This document shows positions 42,230 to 52,100 of a stretch of 64,000 nucleotides of DNA, one piece after another; the first letter of the stretch is position 1; the number at the start of each line of letters is the position of its first letter. The notes under the pieces were generated by a model. It made no database searches, was not told the origin of the DNA, and was given only the letters and a program-made list of their open reading frames with translations. Source of the DNA: Paracoccaceae bacterium. GTDB lineage: Bacteria > Pseudomonadota > Alphaproteobacteria > Rhodobacterales > Rhodobacteraceae. Where the stretch lies: contig JANSXY010000004.1 of the NCBI GenBank assembly GCA_024742695.1, forward strand, positions 186,001-250,000, read 5' to 3'. Position numbers and translations under genes: made by a program.

Positions 42230-45133
42230 ATGCCCGCCGACACGCCCGACTACCGCGATAGCGTCTTCCTGCCCGAAACCGAATTCCCGATGCGCGCCGG
42301 ATTGCCCGCGCGCGAGCCCGACTGGCTGGCCCGCTGGGAACGGATCGGCATCTACGACCGCCTGCGCGACAAGGCCGGGAACCGCCCGCCCTTCACGCTG
42401 CATGACGGCCCGCCCTATGCCAACGGGCATCTGCACATCGGCCATGCGCTGAACAAGGTGCTCAAGGACATGGTCGTGCGGTCCCAGCAGATGATGGGGC
42501 GCGACGCGCGCTACGTGCCGGGCTGGGATTGCCACGGCCTGCCGATCGAATGGAAGATCGAGGAACAGTACCGCGCCAAGGGCCAGGACAAGGACGCGGT
42601 CGACGTGGTGGCTTTCCGGCAGGAATGCCGCAAGTTCGCCGAGGGCTGGATCGGCATCCAGCGCGAGGAATTCAAGCGGCTCGGCGTGACCGGCAACTGG
42701 GCCGATCCCTACCTGACGATGGATTACCACGCCGAGGCGGTGATCGCGGGCGAGTTCATGACCTTCCTGATGAACGGCACGCTCTACCAGGGCTCGAAAC
42801 CGGTGATGTGGAGCCCGGTGGAAAAGACCGCGCTGGCCGAGGCCGAGGTCGAATACCACGACCACACCAGCCACCAGGTCTGGGTACCGTTCCGCATCGT
42901 TTCGGGTGCGCCCGGCGACATGGCGGGCGCGCGGGTGCTGATCTGGACCACCACGCCCTGGACGATCCCGCAAAACCGCGCCGTGGCCTACAATCCCGCG
43001 ATCGCCTACGGGCTCTACGAGGTCACCGGCCGGCCCGAGGACAGCAAGGCGCGGATCGGCGCGCTCTACCTCGTCGCCGACGCGCTGGCCGAACAGGTCT
43101 TCGCCGCCGCGAAGCTGGAGCCTTCGATGTATCGCCGCCTGCGCGCCGTCGCGGCCGAGGAACTGGGTGCGCTGGTACTGGCCCACCCGTTCCGCGGCGT
43201 CGAGGGCGGCGCGGGCGAGTGGGACTACGACGTGCCGATGCTGCCGGGCGATCACGTCACCGACGAGGCCGGCACCGGTTTCGTCCACACCGCGCCCAGC
43301 CACGGCGACGATGACTATCAGCTGGGCCAGAAATACGGCCTGCCGATGACCTGGAACGTGCTGGAGGACGGCAGCTACCGGCCCGATCTGCCGCTGTTCG
43401 GCGGCCAGCACATCATCCTGCCCGATGGCAAGGAGGGCCCCGCCAACGTCTCCGTCATAAAGCAGCTCGCCTGGGCCGAGGCGCTGTTCGCCAAGGCCAA
43501 GCTGCGCCATTCCTACCCGCATTCCTGGCGGTCGAAGGCGCCGTTGATCTACCGCAACACGCCGCAATGGTTCGTCGCCATCGACCGCAAGCTTGACGAC
43601 GGGATGGGCGACTATGGCGACACGATCCGCGCCCGCGCGCTGGCCTCGATCGACAGGCTGGTGAAATGGACGCCGCAGACCGGTCGCAACCGGCTCTACT
43701 CTATGATCGAGGCGCGGCCGGACTGGGTGCTTTCGCGCCAGCGCGCCTGGGGCGTGCCGCTGACCTGTTTCACCAGGGTCGGCGCGAAACCCGACGACCC
43801 GGAGTTCCTGCTGCGCGATCCGAAGGTCAACGCCCGGATCGTGGCGGCGTTCGAGGCCGAAGGCGCGGATGCGTGGTATGTTCAAGGATTCAAGGAGAAA
43901 ATCCTCGAAGGCCTGTACGATCCGCAGGATTACGAACAGGTTTTCGACATTCTCGATGTCTGGTTCGACAGCGGGTCGACCCATGCCTTCGTGCTGCGCG
44001 ACCGGCCCGACGGGTCCGAGGACGGGCTGGCCGACCTCTACCTCGAAGGCACCGATCAGCATCGCGGCGGGTTCCATTCCTCGATGCTTCAGGCCTGCGG
44101 CACCCAGGGCCGCGCGCCCTATCGCGCGGTTCTGACGCACGGCTTCACGCTCGACGAGAAGGGCATGAAGATGTCCAAGTCGCTGGGCAACACCGTCGCG
44201 CCGCAGGAGGTGATCGACCAGTACGGCGCCGATATCCTGCGGCTGTGGGTGGCCCAATCGGACTACACGGTGGACCTTCGGATCGGGCCTGAAATCCTCA
44301 AGGGCACCGCCGACAGCTACCGGCGGCTCAGGAACACCATGCGGTTCCTGCTGGGCAACCTTGCCGGCTGGGACGCGGCCGAGCGCGTCGATCCTGCCGA
44401 GATGCCGGAACTGGAACGCTGGGTGCTGCACCGGATGGCCGAACTCGACCACCGGGTGCGCAAGGGCTACGCGGCCTACGATTTCCAGGATGTCTGGCAG
44501 GCGGTCTTCGCCTTCGCGACAACCGACCTGTCGGCCTTCTACTTCGACATCCGCAAGGACGCGCTCTATTGCGATCCGAAAGACAGCCTGCGGCGGCGCG
44601 CCGCGCGCACCGTGCTCGACCTGTTGTTCCATCGGCTGGTGACATGGCTCGCCCCGATCCTCGTCTTCACGATGGAGGACGTGTGGCTGTCGCGCTTCCC
44701 CGGCGAAGACGACAGTGTGCACCTGCACGACATGCCCGAAACGCCGGCCGACTGGCTGGACGAGCCGCTGGCGGCGAAGTGGGAGGCGGTGCGCCGGGTG
44801 CGCCGGGTCGTCACCGCCGCGCTGGAGGTGCAGCGCAGCGCCAAGGTCATCGGCGCCAGCCTCGAGGCCGCGCCGGTCGTCCATGTCGAGGATGCCGAGG
44901 TTCTGGCGGCGCTGAAGAGCGTGCCGTTCGAGGATGTCTGCATCACCTCGGCCGTGGTCGTCACCGCCGATCCCTCGCCAAACGAGGCCTATCGCCTGCC
45001 CGAGGTTCCGGGCGTCGGCGTCGTCTTCGAGAAGGCCGAGGGCGCGAAATGCGAACGCTGCTGGAAGATCCTGCCGGACGTCGGCAGCCACGCGCATCCG
45101 GCGACCTGCAAGCGCTGTGACGCAGCCCTCTGA
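42230..45133 (+). CDS. ileS: Isoleucyl-tRNA synthetase
   Basis: A 967-residue class I synthetase. HIGH is present in GPPYANGHLHIGHALNKVL, KMSKS in MKMSKSLGNTVAPQE, and the C-terminal zinc site CERCWK with CKRCDAAL closes the protein. The editing domain motif TTTPWTIPQNRAVAYNP is intact (written WTTTPWTIPQN). This is the ileS1-type with both zinc cysteine pairs kept. A TTG three codons before the ATG is an alternative start. Its last 17 bp overlap the DUF3253 gene. Confidence 0.96.
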   Translation: MPADTPDYRDSVFLPETEFPMRAGLPAREPDWLARWERIGIYDRLRDKAGNRPPFTLHDGPPYANGHLHIGHALNKVLKDMVVRSQQMMGRDARYVPGWDCHGLPIEWKIEEQYRAKGQDKDAVDVVAFRQECRKFAEGWIGIQREEFKRLGVTGNWADPYLTMDYHAEAVIAGEFMTFLMNGTLYQGSKPVMWSPVEKTALAEAEVEYHDHTSHQVWVPFRIVSGAPGDMAGARVLIWTTTPWTIPQNRAVAYNPAIAYGLYEVTGRPEDSKARIGALYLVADALAEQVFAAAKLEPSMYRRLRAVAAEELGALVLAHPFRGVEGGAGEWDYDVPMLPGDHVTDEAGTGFVHTAPSHGDDDYQLGQKYGLPMTWNVLEDGSYRPDLPLFGGQHIILPDGKEGPANVSVIKQLAWAEALFAKAKLRHSYPHSWRSKAPLIYRNTPQWFVAIDRKLDDGMGDYGDTIRARALASIDRLVKWTPQTGRNRLYSMIEARPDWVLSRQRAWGVPLTCFTRVGAKPDDPEFLLRDPKVNARIVAAFEAEGADAWYVQGFKEKILEGLYDPQDYEQVFDILDVWFDSGSTHAFVLRDRPDGSEDGLADLYLEGTDQHRGGFHSSMLQACGTQGRAPYRAVLTHGFTLDEKGMKMSKSLGNTVAPQEVIDQYGADILRLWVAQSDYTVDLRIGPEILKGTADSYRRLRNTMRFLLGNLAGWDAAERVDPAEMPELERWVLHRMAELDHRVRKGYAAYDFQDVWQAVFAFATTDLSAFYFDIRKDALYCDPKDSLRRRAARTVLDLLFHRLVTWLAPILVFTMEDVWLSRFPGEDDSVHLHDMPETPADWLDEPLAAKWEAVRRVRRVVTAALEVQRSAKVIGASLEAAPVVHVEDAEVLAALKSVPFEDVCITSAVVVTADPSPNEAYRLPEVPGVGVVFEKAEGAKCERCWKILPDVGSHAHPATCKRCDAAL

Positions 45134-45365
45134 GGCCGAGATCCGCGCCGCGCTTCTCGACCTCGCGCTCAGGCGCGGGGCGCGGGCCAGCCTGTGCCCC
45201 TCCGAGGTCGCGCGGCGCTTCGGCCCCGGTTGGCGGGCGTTGATGCCCGCCGTCCGCCGGGTCGCCGCCGACATGGCCGAGATCGAGGTCACGCAGCGCG
45301 GCCGGCCCGTCGATCCCGCGGCCGCGCGCGGGCCGATCCGGTTCAGGCTGCGCGGGGGGGCATGA
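45117..45365 (+). CDS. DUF3253 small protein
   Basis: An 82-residue protein with the DUF3253 pattern: ALLDLALRRGARASLCPSEVARRF, then AADMAEIEVTQRGRPVDP. The fold is probably a small winged helix; the function is unknown. A GTG start inside the ileS end is the only one available and gives a 17-bp overlap. It also overlaps the end of pcs on the other strand by 23 bp. Confidence 0.8.
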   Translation: MTQPSEAEIRAALLDLALRRGARASLCPSEVARRFGPGWRALMPAVRRVAADMAEIEVTQRGRPVDPAAARGPIRFRLRGGA

Positions 45366-46038
45366 GCTGCTGCACCGCGCCGGCGAACAGGAGGTAGACC
45401 GAGGTCACGATCAGCCCCCAGTGCGCCCAGCTTTGCGGATCGAAATCGACCCAGGCCGCCCAGCCGGCGAACCAGGTCCAGGCCAGCGCCATCGGCAGGG
45501 ACAGCGCCCGCCAGCGGTCTGTCCTGACCGGGTGGATGAACTTGATGTTGGAAAACATCGCCGCCGTCAGCGCCACCACGATCGCCAGCGTCACCCATTC
45601 CGAGGGTTTCAGCGCGAACAGCACCAGAACCACCATGTTCCAGCAGCCGGGAAACCCGGCGAAGGAGTTGTCGGCGGTCTTCATCCGCGTGTCGGCGAAG
45701 TAGATCACGCTGCCGTAGACGATCACGATGATCGCGATCCAGCCGGTCCAGCCGGTCAGCAGACCGGACTTGAACAGCGCGAAGGCCGGGATGAAGACAT
45801 AGGTGAGATAGTCGATGATCAGGTCCATCAGCACGCCGTCATAGGCGGGCCAGTTCTTCTTGACGGCGTAGCGCCGCGCCAGCGGGCCGTCGACCCCGTC
45901 GACGACCAGCGCCACCACCAGCCACAGGAACATCAGGCTCCACAGTTCCTCGACGGCGGCCAGCATCGCCAGCATCGACAGGACCGCGCCGGTCGCGGTC
46001 AGCAGGTGGACACCGAGGGCCTTGTAGCGCAACGACAT
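45343..46038 (-). CDS. pcs: Phosphatidylcholine synthase
   Basis: A 231-residue inner-membrane enzyme that condenses CDP-diacylglycerol with choline. The CDP-alcohol phosphotransferase motif is complete: VDGVDGPLARRYAV followed by GVLMDLIIDYLTYV, giving DG-x2-AR-x8-G-x3-D-x3-D. Several hydrophobic helices surround it. Such one-step PC synthesis is typical of alphaproteobacteria. The ATG has AGAGGGG upstream. It follows xerC on the same strand, 48 bp away. Confidence 0.92.
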   Translation of the reverse strand: MSLRYKALGVHLLTATGAVLSMLAMLAAVEELWSLMFLWLVVALVVDGVDGPLARRYAVKKNWPAYDGVLMDLIIDYLTYVFIPAFALFKSGLLTGWTGWIAIIVIVYGSVIYFADTRMKTADNSFAGFPGCWNMVVLVLFALKPSEWVTLAIVVALTAAMFSNIKFIHPVRTDRWRALSLPMALAWTWFAGWAAWVDFDPQSWAHWGLIVTSVYLLFAGAVQQLMPPRAA

Positions 46039-46085
46039 TCGCCCCTCTTGCCGCAACCCGCGCCGCCGCGCAACGGCAAAGCCGG

Positions 46086-47018
46086 TCAGGCGCGTGGATG
46101 CGCGGCCTCGTAGACCTCCATCAGCCGCGCGCTGTCCACCGCCGTGTAGGCCTGGGTGGTCGACAGCGAGGCATGACCAAGCAGTTCCTGGATCGCGCGC
46201 AGATCGCCGCCGGCTTCCAGCAGGTGGGTGGCGAAGGAATGGCGCATCGCATGCGGCGTGGCCGTGGCCGGCAGGCCAAGGCCCGCGCGCGCCCTTTCCA
46301 TCGCCAGCGCGACCTGCCTTGGGTTCAGCGCGCCGCCGCGCGCGCCGCGAAACAGCGGCCCGGCGGGTTCCGCCGCCACCGGCCAGGGACACAGCGCGAC
46401 ATAGTCGGCGACCGCGCGGCGCGCCGCCGGCAAGACCGGCACGATGCGTTCCTTGCCGCCCTTGCCGCGGATCACCAGCGACCCGGGCAGCTCCGCCTGC
46501 CGCCCGGTCAGGCCCAGTGCCTCGGAAATCCGCAGGCCCGACCCGTAAAGCAGCGTCACCACGGCGGCGTCGCGGGCCGCGATCCAGTCTTCCCGCGCCT
46601 GGTCGGCCACCGCGCCGATCATCGCGCGTGCGGCATCCTTCGCCAGCGGGCGCGGCAGCTTGCGCCGGTACTTCGGCCCACGCGCCGACAGCGCCGCCGT
46701 CGCGTCGAACCCCTGCCGGTCCGCCACCCAGCGAAGGAAGGATTTCACCGCCGACAGCCGCCGCGCCAGCGACCGGGCCGACAGCCCGCCGGCGCGTTCC
46801 GCGGCGGCCCAGGCGCGCAGGTCGGAGGCGCCGAGATCGGCCAGCGCCGCGGGCGTCGCCAGCCCGCCGCCGCGATGGTCGGCAAGAAAGGTCAGGAACC
46901 CGGTCACATCGGCGATGTAGGCCCTGAGCGTCGCGGGCGCGCGGCCCTCGATCGCGCGCAGATGGTCGCCCCAGCGTTCCAGCGCGTCGCGCAGCGCGGG
47001 GGTCAGCCCGATGCTCAC
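46086..47018 (-). CDS. xerC: Tyrosine recombinase XerC
   Basis: A 310-residue site-specific recombinase for chromosome dimer resolution. An N-terminal SAM-like domain (HLRAIEGRAPATLRAYIADV) is followed by the catalytic domain: Arg in LYGSGLRISEALGL, Lys in RGKGGKERIVP, His-x-x-Arg in PHAMRHSFATHLLEAG, LGHASLSTTQAYT with the nucleophile Tyr. A GTG start overlaps the DUF484 stop by 4 bp. The context with DUF484 marks it as housekeeping XerC, not a phage integrase. Confidence 0.93.
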   Translation of the reverse strand: MSIGLTPALRDALERWGDHLRAIEGRAPATLRAYIADVTGFLTFLADHRGGGLATPAALADLGASDLRAWAAAERAGGLSARSLARRLSAVKSFLRWVADRQGFDATAALSARGPKYRRKLPRPLAKDAARAMIGAVADQAREDWIAARDAAVVTLLYGSGLRISEALGLTGRQAELPGSLVIRGKGGKERIVPVLPAARRAVADYVALCPWPVAAEPAGPLFRGARGGALNPRQVALAMERARAGLGLPATATPHAMRHSFATHLLEAGGDLRAIQELLGHASLSTTQAYTAVDSARLMEVYEAAHPRA

Positions 47019-47713
47019 GCCAGCCAGCGCCGCATCGCGCGTTCGAAGACGCCGGCGAAGAAGGCCAGAAGGTCGGTACCCTGCGCTGGCTGGAACTGCC
47101 CGGCCTCGGCCGCGCCCATCGCCAGCATGCCCGGCAAACGGCCCGGCCCGAAATCGAGCCGCATCAGCGCCTCCGAGCGGATGCCGGCCTCGGCGCCGAA
47201 CAGCGCGTCGGCCTCGGGCGGGCAGGGGCGCAGCACCACCGGCCGGGCCCCGGCACGCCCGCCCAGCATGTAGGCGTCGACGAACCCCGGTTCGGCCACG
47301 CACAGCACCTGGCCCAACCGCCGCAGCGCCGGATCCTCGGCCGTCTCGTGGGTTTCCAGGACCAGCTTCAGGCCGTCGAGCCGCAGGATGTCGGCGACAG
47401 GGCCGCCGAGATCGTGCAGGAACTCCTCGAACTCCGCCGCCTCCAGCAGCCTGAGGATCGCGCGGTGGATCTGGTTCATCCCCGCGAGGTTGTCGTAGGC
47501 CGCCGCGATGACCGAGCGATGGGTATCCTCCAGCCGGTCGAGCCGGGCCTCCAGCCGTTCCATCGCGATGCCGCGCAGATCGACGACATTGTCGCCCATC
47601 CGGCGTTCGTTCGCGGCGATCAGCGCGCGCATCAGGTCGCGATCTTCGAGGATCATCTCGGGCTGCGCGATGATCGTCTCGCGCAGCGCCGCCACGAGTG
47701 CCGGTTCCGCCAT
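47015..47713 (-). CDS. DUF484 family protein
   Basis: A 232-residue GAF-fold-like protein of the DUF484 family, which commonly sits before xerC. Seen are an N-terminal LRETIIAQPEMILEDRDLM segment, a coiled region MERLEARLDRLEDTHRSVIA and a sensor-like domain ending LAFFAGVFERAMRRWLA. Function unknown. It is translationally coupled to xerC (4-bp overlap). Confidence 0.88.
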   Translation of the reverse strand: MAEPALVAALRETIIAQPEMILEDRDLMRALIAANERRMGDNVVDLRGIAMERLEARLDRLEDTHRSVIAAAYDNLAGMNQIHRAILRLLEAAEFEEFLHDLGGPVADILRLDGLKLVLETHETAEDPALRRLGQVLCVAEPGFVDAYMLGGRAGARPVVLRPCPPEADALFGAEAGIRSEALMRLDFGPGRLPGMLAMGAAEAGQFQPAQGTDLLAFFAGVFERAMRRWLA

Positions 47714-47781
47714 GCCTGCCCCTTGCGTCATTTTTCGCCGATCATGCCATGCCCGCCCGCGTTTCGCGAGGGTGTTTTGCC

Positions 47782-48435
47782 CTAGCCGATGCTCTGGCCG
47801 GTCTTGGCCCAGTCCTTGAGGAACTGATCGAGGCCCTTGTCGGTGAGCGGATGGCCGGCCATCGCCTTGATCACCGCCGGCGGCGCCGTGACGATGTCCG
47901 CGCCGATCCGGCCCGCTTCGACCACGTGGTTGACCGAACGGATCGAGGCCGCGAGGATCTCGGTCTCGTAGTCGTAGTTGTCGTAGATGGTGCGGATGTC
48001 CTCGATCAGTTCCATCCCGTCGATATGGATGTCGTCGAGCCGTCCGATGAAGGGCGAGATGAAGCTGGCGCCGGCCTTCGCGGCCAGGATCGCCTGCGCT
48101 GCCGAGAAGCACAGCGTGACGTTGACCATTTGGCCTTCGGATGTCAAAGCCTTGCAGGCGGTCAGGCCGTCCCACGTAAGCGGCACCTTGATCGCGATGT
48201 TCGGCGCGATCGTCGCGAGCTTCAGGCCCTCGGCGATCATCTGCTTCGCCTCGGTGGCGACGACTTCGGCGGAAACGGGGCCAGAGACCATGTCGCAGAT
48301 CTCCTTGGTCACCTCGACGATGTCGCGGCCCGATTTCAGGATCAGCGAGGGGTTGGTGGTCACCCCGTCGACCATGCCCAGATCGGCAAGCTCGCGGATG
48401 GCGGCGGTGTCGGCGGTATCGACGAAGAATTTCAT
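47782..48435 (-). CDS. Transaldolase-like aldolase (TalC/FSA family)
   Basis: A 217-residue class I aldolase of the small transaldolase type. [16 protein letters not shown] opens it; [13 protein letters not shown] and the Schiff-base Lys in [13 protein letters not shown] are clear. Family members are either transaldolases of the pentose phosphate pathway or fructose-6-phosphate aldolases, which cannot be told apart here. The start is placed at the family's usual first residue. Confidence 0.9.
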   Translation of the reverse strand: MKFFVDTADTAAIRELADLGMVDGVTTNPSLILKSGRDIVEVTKEICDMVSGPVSAEVVATEAKQMIAEGLKLATIAPNIAIKVPLTWDGLTACKALTSEGQMVNVTLCFSAAQAILAAKAGASFISPFIGRLDDIHIDGMELIEDIRTIYDNYDYETEILAASIRSVNHVVEAGRIGADIVTAPPAVIKAMAGHPLTDKGLDQFLKDWAKTGQSIG

Positions 48436-48522
48436 GGCGCGTGTCCCGTTCTGGCCGGCTGGCGGCGTTCGGCGGCTTTCTAGCGCAAGCGCGCGCGCGC
48501 CGGAACCCCTTCGGGGCATGGC

Positions 48523-50718
48523 GTGACCGGCCCGATGGAACATGCGGAAGGCGCGCTGGTCGCCGTCGCGGTGCCCGGCCCGCTCGACCGGCTGCTGGAT
48601 TACCGCGTGCCCGAGGGCGGCGTCGCCACCGGCGCCGTGGTCGAGGTGCCTCTGGGCCCGCGCCGGATGACGGGCGTTGTCTGGGGGCCGGGCGCGGGCG
48701 GGTTCGATGCCGCGAAGATCAGGTCTCTCGGCCGGGTGCTGGAGGCGCCGCCGCTGCGCGAGGAATTGCGCCAGTTCCTCGACCGGGCCGCGGCCTACAC
48801 GCTGACGCCGCTGCCCGCGATGGTCCGGCTGGCGCTGCGTGCCCCGGGGATCGGCGCGCCACCGGCCCTGCGCAAGATCTATCGCCGCGGCGCGCGCGAC
48901 CCCGACCGGATGACGGAAGCGCGCGGCCGGGTGCTGGCCACGCTGGCCGAGTACGGCGGCGCGGCCCTGACGCTCGGCGAACTGGCGGCGGCGGCGGGCG
49001 TGTCGACCGGCGTGGTCAAGGGGCTGGTCGCGCAGGGTGCGCTGGACGAGGTCGAGGCTCCGCGCGACCTGCCCTATCCCGCGCTCGATCCCGACCGGCC
49101 GGGCAAGGCGCTGTCGCCCGACCAGGCCGCGGCGGCGGAGCGGCTGCGCGCGGCCCTGGCGGTCGACGGCTACGGCACGACGCTGCTGAAGGGCGTTACC
49201 GGATCGGGCAAGACCGAGGTCTACCTCGAGGCGGTGGCCGAATGCCTGCGCCGCAGCCGGCAGGCGCTGGTGCTTCTTCCCGAGATCGCGCTGACGGCGG
49301 AGTTCCTCGCGCGGGTGGAACAGCGGTTCGGCGCGCGGCCGGCGGAATGGCATTCCGGCATCACCCAGACCGAACGTCGGCGGCTGTGGCACATGGTGGC
49401 CGAGGGCGCGGCGGGGCTGGTCGTGGGCGCGCGCTCGGCGCTGTTCCTGCCGTTCCGCGACCTTGGCCTGATCGTCGTCGACGAGGAACACGACGCCTCC
49501 TACAAGCAGGAGGACGGGGTGCTTTACAACGCCCGCGACATGGCGGTGCTGCGCGCCGCGATGGCCGGGGCGCGGGTGGTTCTGGCCTCGGCCACGCCGT
49601 GCCTGGAAAGCTGGGCCAATGCCGAGGCCGGCAAATACGACCGGATCGACCTGCCCGCGCGGTTCGGCGCCGCAGAGATGCCGCAGATGCGCGCCGTCGA
49701 CATGCGCGAGGAACGGCTGCCCGCCGACCGCTGGATCGGTACGGTGATGGCTGCCGAGGTTGCCGTGCGCCTGGAGCGGGGCGAACAGTCGCTGCTGTTT
49801 CTGAACCGCCGCGGCTATGCGCCGGTGACGATCTGCCGGGCCTGCGGCCACCAGATCGGCTGCGAGCATTGCGACGCGCGGATGGTCGAGCACCGGTTCC
49901 AGAAGCGCCTCGTCTGCCACCAGTGCGGCGAGACGAAGCCGATGCCGGAGGTCTGCCCCTCCTGCGGCGTGGCCGATCGGTTGGCGCCCGTGGGGCCGGG
50001 GGTGGAACGGCTGGGCGAAGAGGTCGCGGCGCGGTTCCCCGAGGCGCGGGTGGCTGTGCTGTCCTCCGATCTCTTCGCCTCGGCCCGCGCGCTGAAGGCC
50101 AAGGTCGAGGAGATTGCGGCGGGCGCGGCGGATATCGTGATCGGTACCCAGCTTGTCGCCAAGGGCCACAATTTCCCGCTGCTGACGCTGGTGGGCGTGA
50201 TCGATGCCGACCTCGGGCTGCAAGGCTCCGACCTGCGCGCGGCGGAACGGACCTTTCAGCTGATGCGGCAGGTCGCCGGCCGGGCCGGGCGGGGGGAGCG
50301 GCCGGGACTCGCGCTGTTGCAGACCTACCAGCCCGACCACCCGGTGATCCGCGCGATCCTCGGCGGCGACGAAGAGGCGTTCTGGCGGGCGGAGGCCGAG
50401 GAGCGGCGGGCGGCCGGGATGCCGCCCTACGGCCGGCTGGCCGGGATCATCCTGTCCTCGCCCGACATGAAGGCCGCCTATGACCTCGGCCAGGCGCTGG
50501 CCCGCGGCGACGCGCCGCTCCGGCGGATCGGCGCGCAGGTCTTCGGTCCGGCGCCGGCGCCGATCGCGCGGGTGCGGGGCCGCCATCGGGTGCGGTTGCT
50601 GGTCAAGGCCGACAAGGCCGCGCCCCTGCAGGCCGCGCTGGCGGACTGGGTCGGGCAGGTCAAGCCCCCGGCCAACCTGCGGCTGACGATCGACATCGAT
50701 CCGCAAAGCTTTTTCTGA
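48523..50718 (+). CDS. priA: Primosomal helicase PriA
   Basis: A 731-residue replication-restart helicase. Walker [15 protein letters not shown], Walker [18 protein letters not shown] and the zinc-binding region ([24 protein letters not shown] to [10 protein letters not shown]) are present, with the helicase motif [14 protein letters not shown]. Start is GTG; an ATG four codons downstream is equally possible. It stands head-to-head with the aldolase gene. The stop is followed within 10 bp by the palindrome cluster. Confidence 0.95.
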   Translation: MTGPMEHAEGALVAVAVPGPLDRLLDYRVPEGGVATGAVVEVPLGPRRMTGVVWGPGAGGFDAAKIRSLGRVLEAPPLREELRQFLDRAAAYTLTPLPAMVRLALRAPGIGAPPALRKIYRRGARDPDRMTEARGRVLATLAEYGGAALTLGELAAAAGVSTGVVKGLVAQGALDEVEAPRDLPYPALDPDRPGKALSPDQAAAAERLRAALAVDGYGTTLLKGVTGSGKTEVYLEAVAECLRRSRQALVLLPEIALTAEFLARVEQRFGARPAEWHSGITQTERRRLWHMVAEGAAGLVVGARSALFLPFRDLGLIVVDEEHDASYKQEDGVLYNARDMAVLRAAMAGARVVLASATPCLESWANAEAGKYDRIDLPARFGAAEMPQMRAVDMREERLPADRWIGTVMAAEVAVRLERGEQSLLFLNRRGYAPVTICRACGHQIGCEHCDARMVEHRFQKRLVCHQCGETKPMPEVCPSCGVADRLAPVGPGVERLGEEVAARFPEARVAVLSSDLFASARALKAKVEEIAAGAADIVIGTQLVAKGHNFPLLTLVGVIDADLGLQGSDLRAAERTFQLMRQVAGRAGRGERPGLALLQTYQPDHPVIRAILGGDEEAFWRAEAEERRAAGMPPYGRLAGIILSSPDMKAAYDLGQALARGDAPLRRIGAQVFGPAPAPIARVRGRHRVRLLVKADKAAPLQAALADWVGQVKPPANLRLTIDIDPQSFF

Positions 50719-50728
50719 GTGCGACCAA

Positions 50729-50898
50729 GGCCAAGGTTTTTCGTCCGAAAAACCTTGGCCGGCCTGCCCCAAGAACGTTCGGACGAACGTTCTTGGGGCC
50801 GCCGCGCAGGCCAAAATCCTTCGGTCGAAGGATTTTGGCGGATCGGGAACGAAGTGGGTTGCCCGGGCGCCGGAAAACCTTTCGTCCGAAAGGTTTTC
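50729..50898. repeat. Cluster of four perfect palindromes with core TTCGNNCGAA
   Basis: Four consecutive inverted repeats lie in the priA/yeeE spacer. A: 15-nt arms, 50729-50743 / 50746-50760. B: 16-nt arms, 50766-50781 / 50784-50799. C: 14-nt arms, 50810-50823 / 50826-50839. D: 12-nt arms, 50873-50884 / 50887-50898. Each has a 2-nt centre (TC, GA, GT, TC) inside the shared core TTCG-NN-CGAA, while the outer arms differ but stay self-complementary. They lie between convergent genes, so termination is possible, but four copies in 170 bp is more than that needs. Confidence 0.85.
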
Positions 50899-50914
50899 GG
50901 CCGCTGCGGATCGG

Positions 50915-51979
50915 TCAGGCCGTCACCGCCCCGCCGCGCTCCTGGTCGACGAGGACATCGGTGATCATCGCGCCGATCCACATGCAGAACAGCGCCAGCC
51001 AGGCGGTGCCGACGAAGATCGAGCCGCCCGACACCCCCGCGCCGATCGCGCAGCCGCCGGCCAGCATCCCGCCGAAGCCCATCAGCACCGCGCCGGTCAT
51101 CGCGCGGCGCATGCTGCCCTCGCCCTCGAAACCCTGGAATTTCAGCTCGCGCGCCCAGGCGGCGGCCAGGAAAGCGCCGAGAAACACGCCCGGCACCAGC
51201 CCGATGTCGAAGTCGAGGCCGGGATTGGGTTCGAGGAAGGCCATCAGCGTGTTGGCCGAGGGGCCGGTGAAGGTGGCCGAGGTCACGCTGACCGGCTCGA
51301 AACTGACCTGCGCGAGCCCCCATGTCAGCACCCAGCCGACGGCGACGGCAAAGCCCACCCCGGCGCCGAAGAACAGGATGCGCGGGCCTACCCGGTTCCG
51401 GCGCGCCAGCACCAGCGCCAGGACCGCGAAGGCCAGTCCCATCACCAGACCCGCCTCTTCGGGCAGGTGCAGCGTTTCCAGCAGGTTCATGTTGCGCCCG
51501 CCCTCGGTGCGCCACAGCCCGGCGATCCAGTCGCGCGCCGGGGCCAGCGCGCCCTTGAGGCTCATCTGCGCGACCACCGCGAAGATCAGGCCGGACACGA
51601 CCGAACGCAGGTTGCCCGTCGCGGCGAGCACCAGGAGCCGGCCGGAACAGCCCCGCGCCAGCACCATGCCGACGCCGAACATCAACCCGCCGACGATCGC
51701 GCCCGACCACGATCCGGTCACCGCCATCATGCGCGCGTCCTCGGACCGGAACAGGCCGGAAAGCTCGGCCGCCTGAACCCAGACCAGCGCGGTGGAGAAC
51801 GTGAGGAACCAGACCGCGACACGGGTTCCAAGCTGGCCGCGGGCGAATTCCACGGTCGCCGCGCGCAGGCAGAACCGCGAGCGTTGCGCCGCGACGCCGA
51901 AGATCACCCCGGTGATCAACCCGAACAGGATCGCCGCCGGACCCTCGCCCAGGGTTTCCACGATCGTCAGGATGTCCAT
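50915..51979 (-). CDS. YeeE/YedE family sulphur-type transporter
   Basis: A 354-residue membrane protein with two YeeE/YedE units. The conserved cysteines are in [26 protein letters not shown] and [15 protein letters not shown]. Relatives import thiosulphate or sulphur-containing compounds. The start ([13 protein letters not shown]) is the ATG at the first helix. It is divergent from the MFS gene; an FNR-like box is in the shared spacer. Its end abuts the palindrome cluster. Confidence 0.88.
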   Translation of the reverse strand: MDILTIVETLGEGPAAILFGLITGVIFGVAAQRSRFCLRAATVEFARGQLGTRVAVWFLTFSTALVWVQAAELSGLFRSEDARMMAVTGSWSGAIVGGLMFGVGMVLARGCSGRLLVLAATGNLRSVVSGLIFAVVAQMSLKGALAPARDWIAGLWRTEGGRNMNLLETLHLPEEAGLVMGLAFAVLALVLARRNRVGPRILFFGAGVGFAVAVGWVLTWGLAQVSFEPVSVTSATFTGPSANTLMAFLEPNPGLDFDIGLVPGVFLGAFLAAAWARELKFQGFEGEGSMRRAMTGAVLMGFGGMLAGGCAIGAGVSGGSIFVGTAWLALFCMWIGAMITDVLVDQERGGAVTA

Positions 51980-52035
51980 GGCGTCCTCCGTCCGGCCCCG
52001 TCTCATGCCGATGCCATGCGATGGCCGGTTGTGCA

Positions 52036-52049
52036 TTGATCCAGATCAG
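52036..52049. promoter_or_regulatory. FNR/FnrL-like box between yeeE and the MFS gene
   Basis: TTGAT-CCAG-ATCAG matches the FNR consensus TTGAT-N4-ATCAA at nine of ten defined bases. It is 57 bp upstream of the YeeE start and 52 bp upstream of the MFS start, a suitable distance for either. Confidence 0.6.
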
Positions 52050-52100
52050 CCCTGCGGGACGGCCCTCGCCAAGCCGCCGAAACGGGCGTATGGCAGGCCC

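Noticed and set aside
46086-47018. Tyrosine recombinase as a sign of a mobile island
   Set aside because: The gene is coupled to DUF484 and near pcs and priA, the usual housekeeping context of xerC, and no attachment repeats were noticed.
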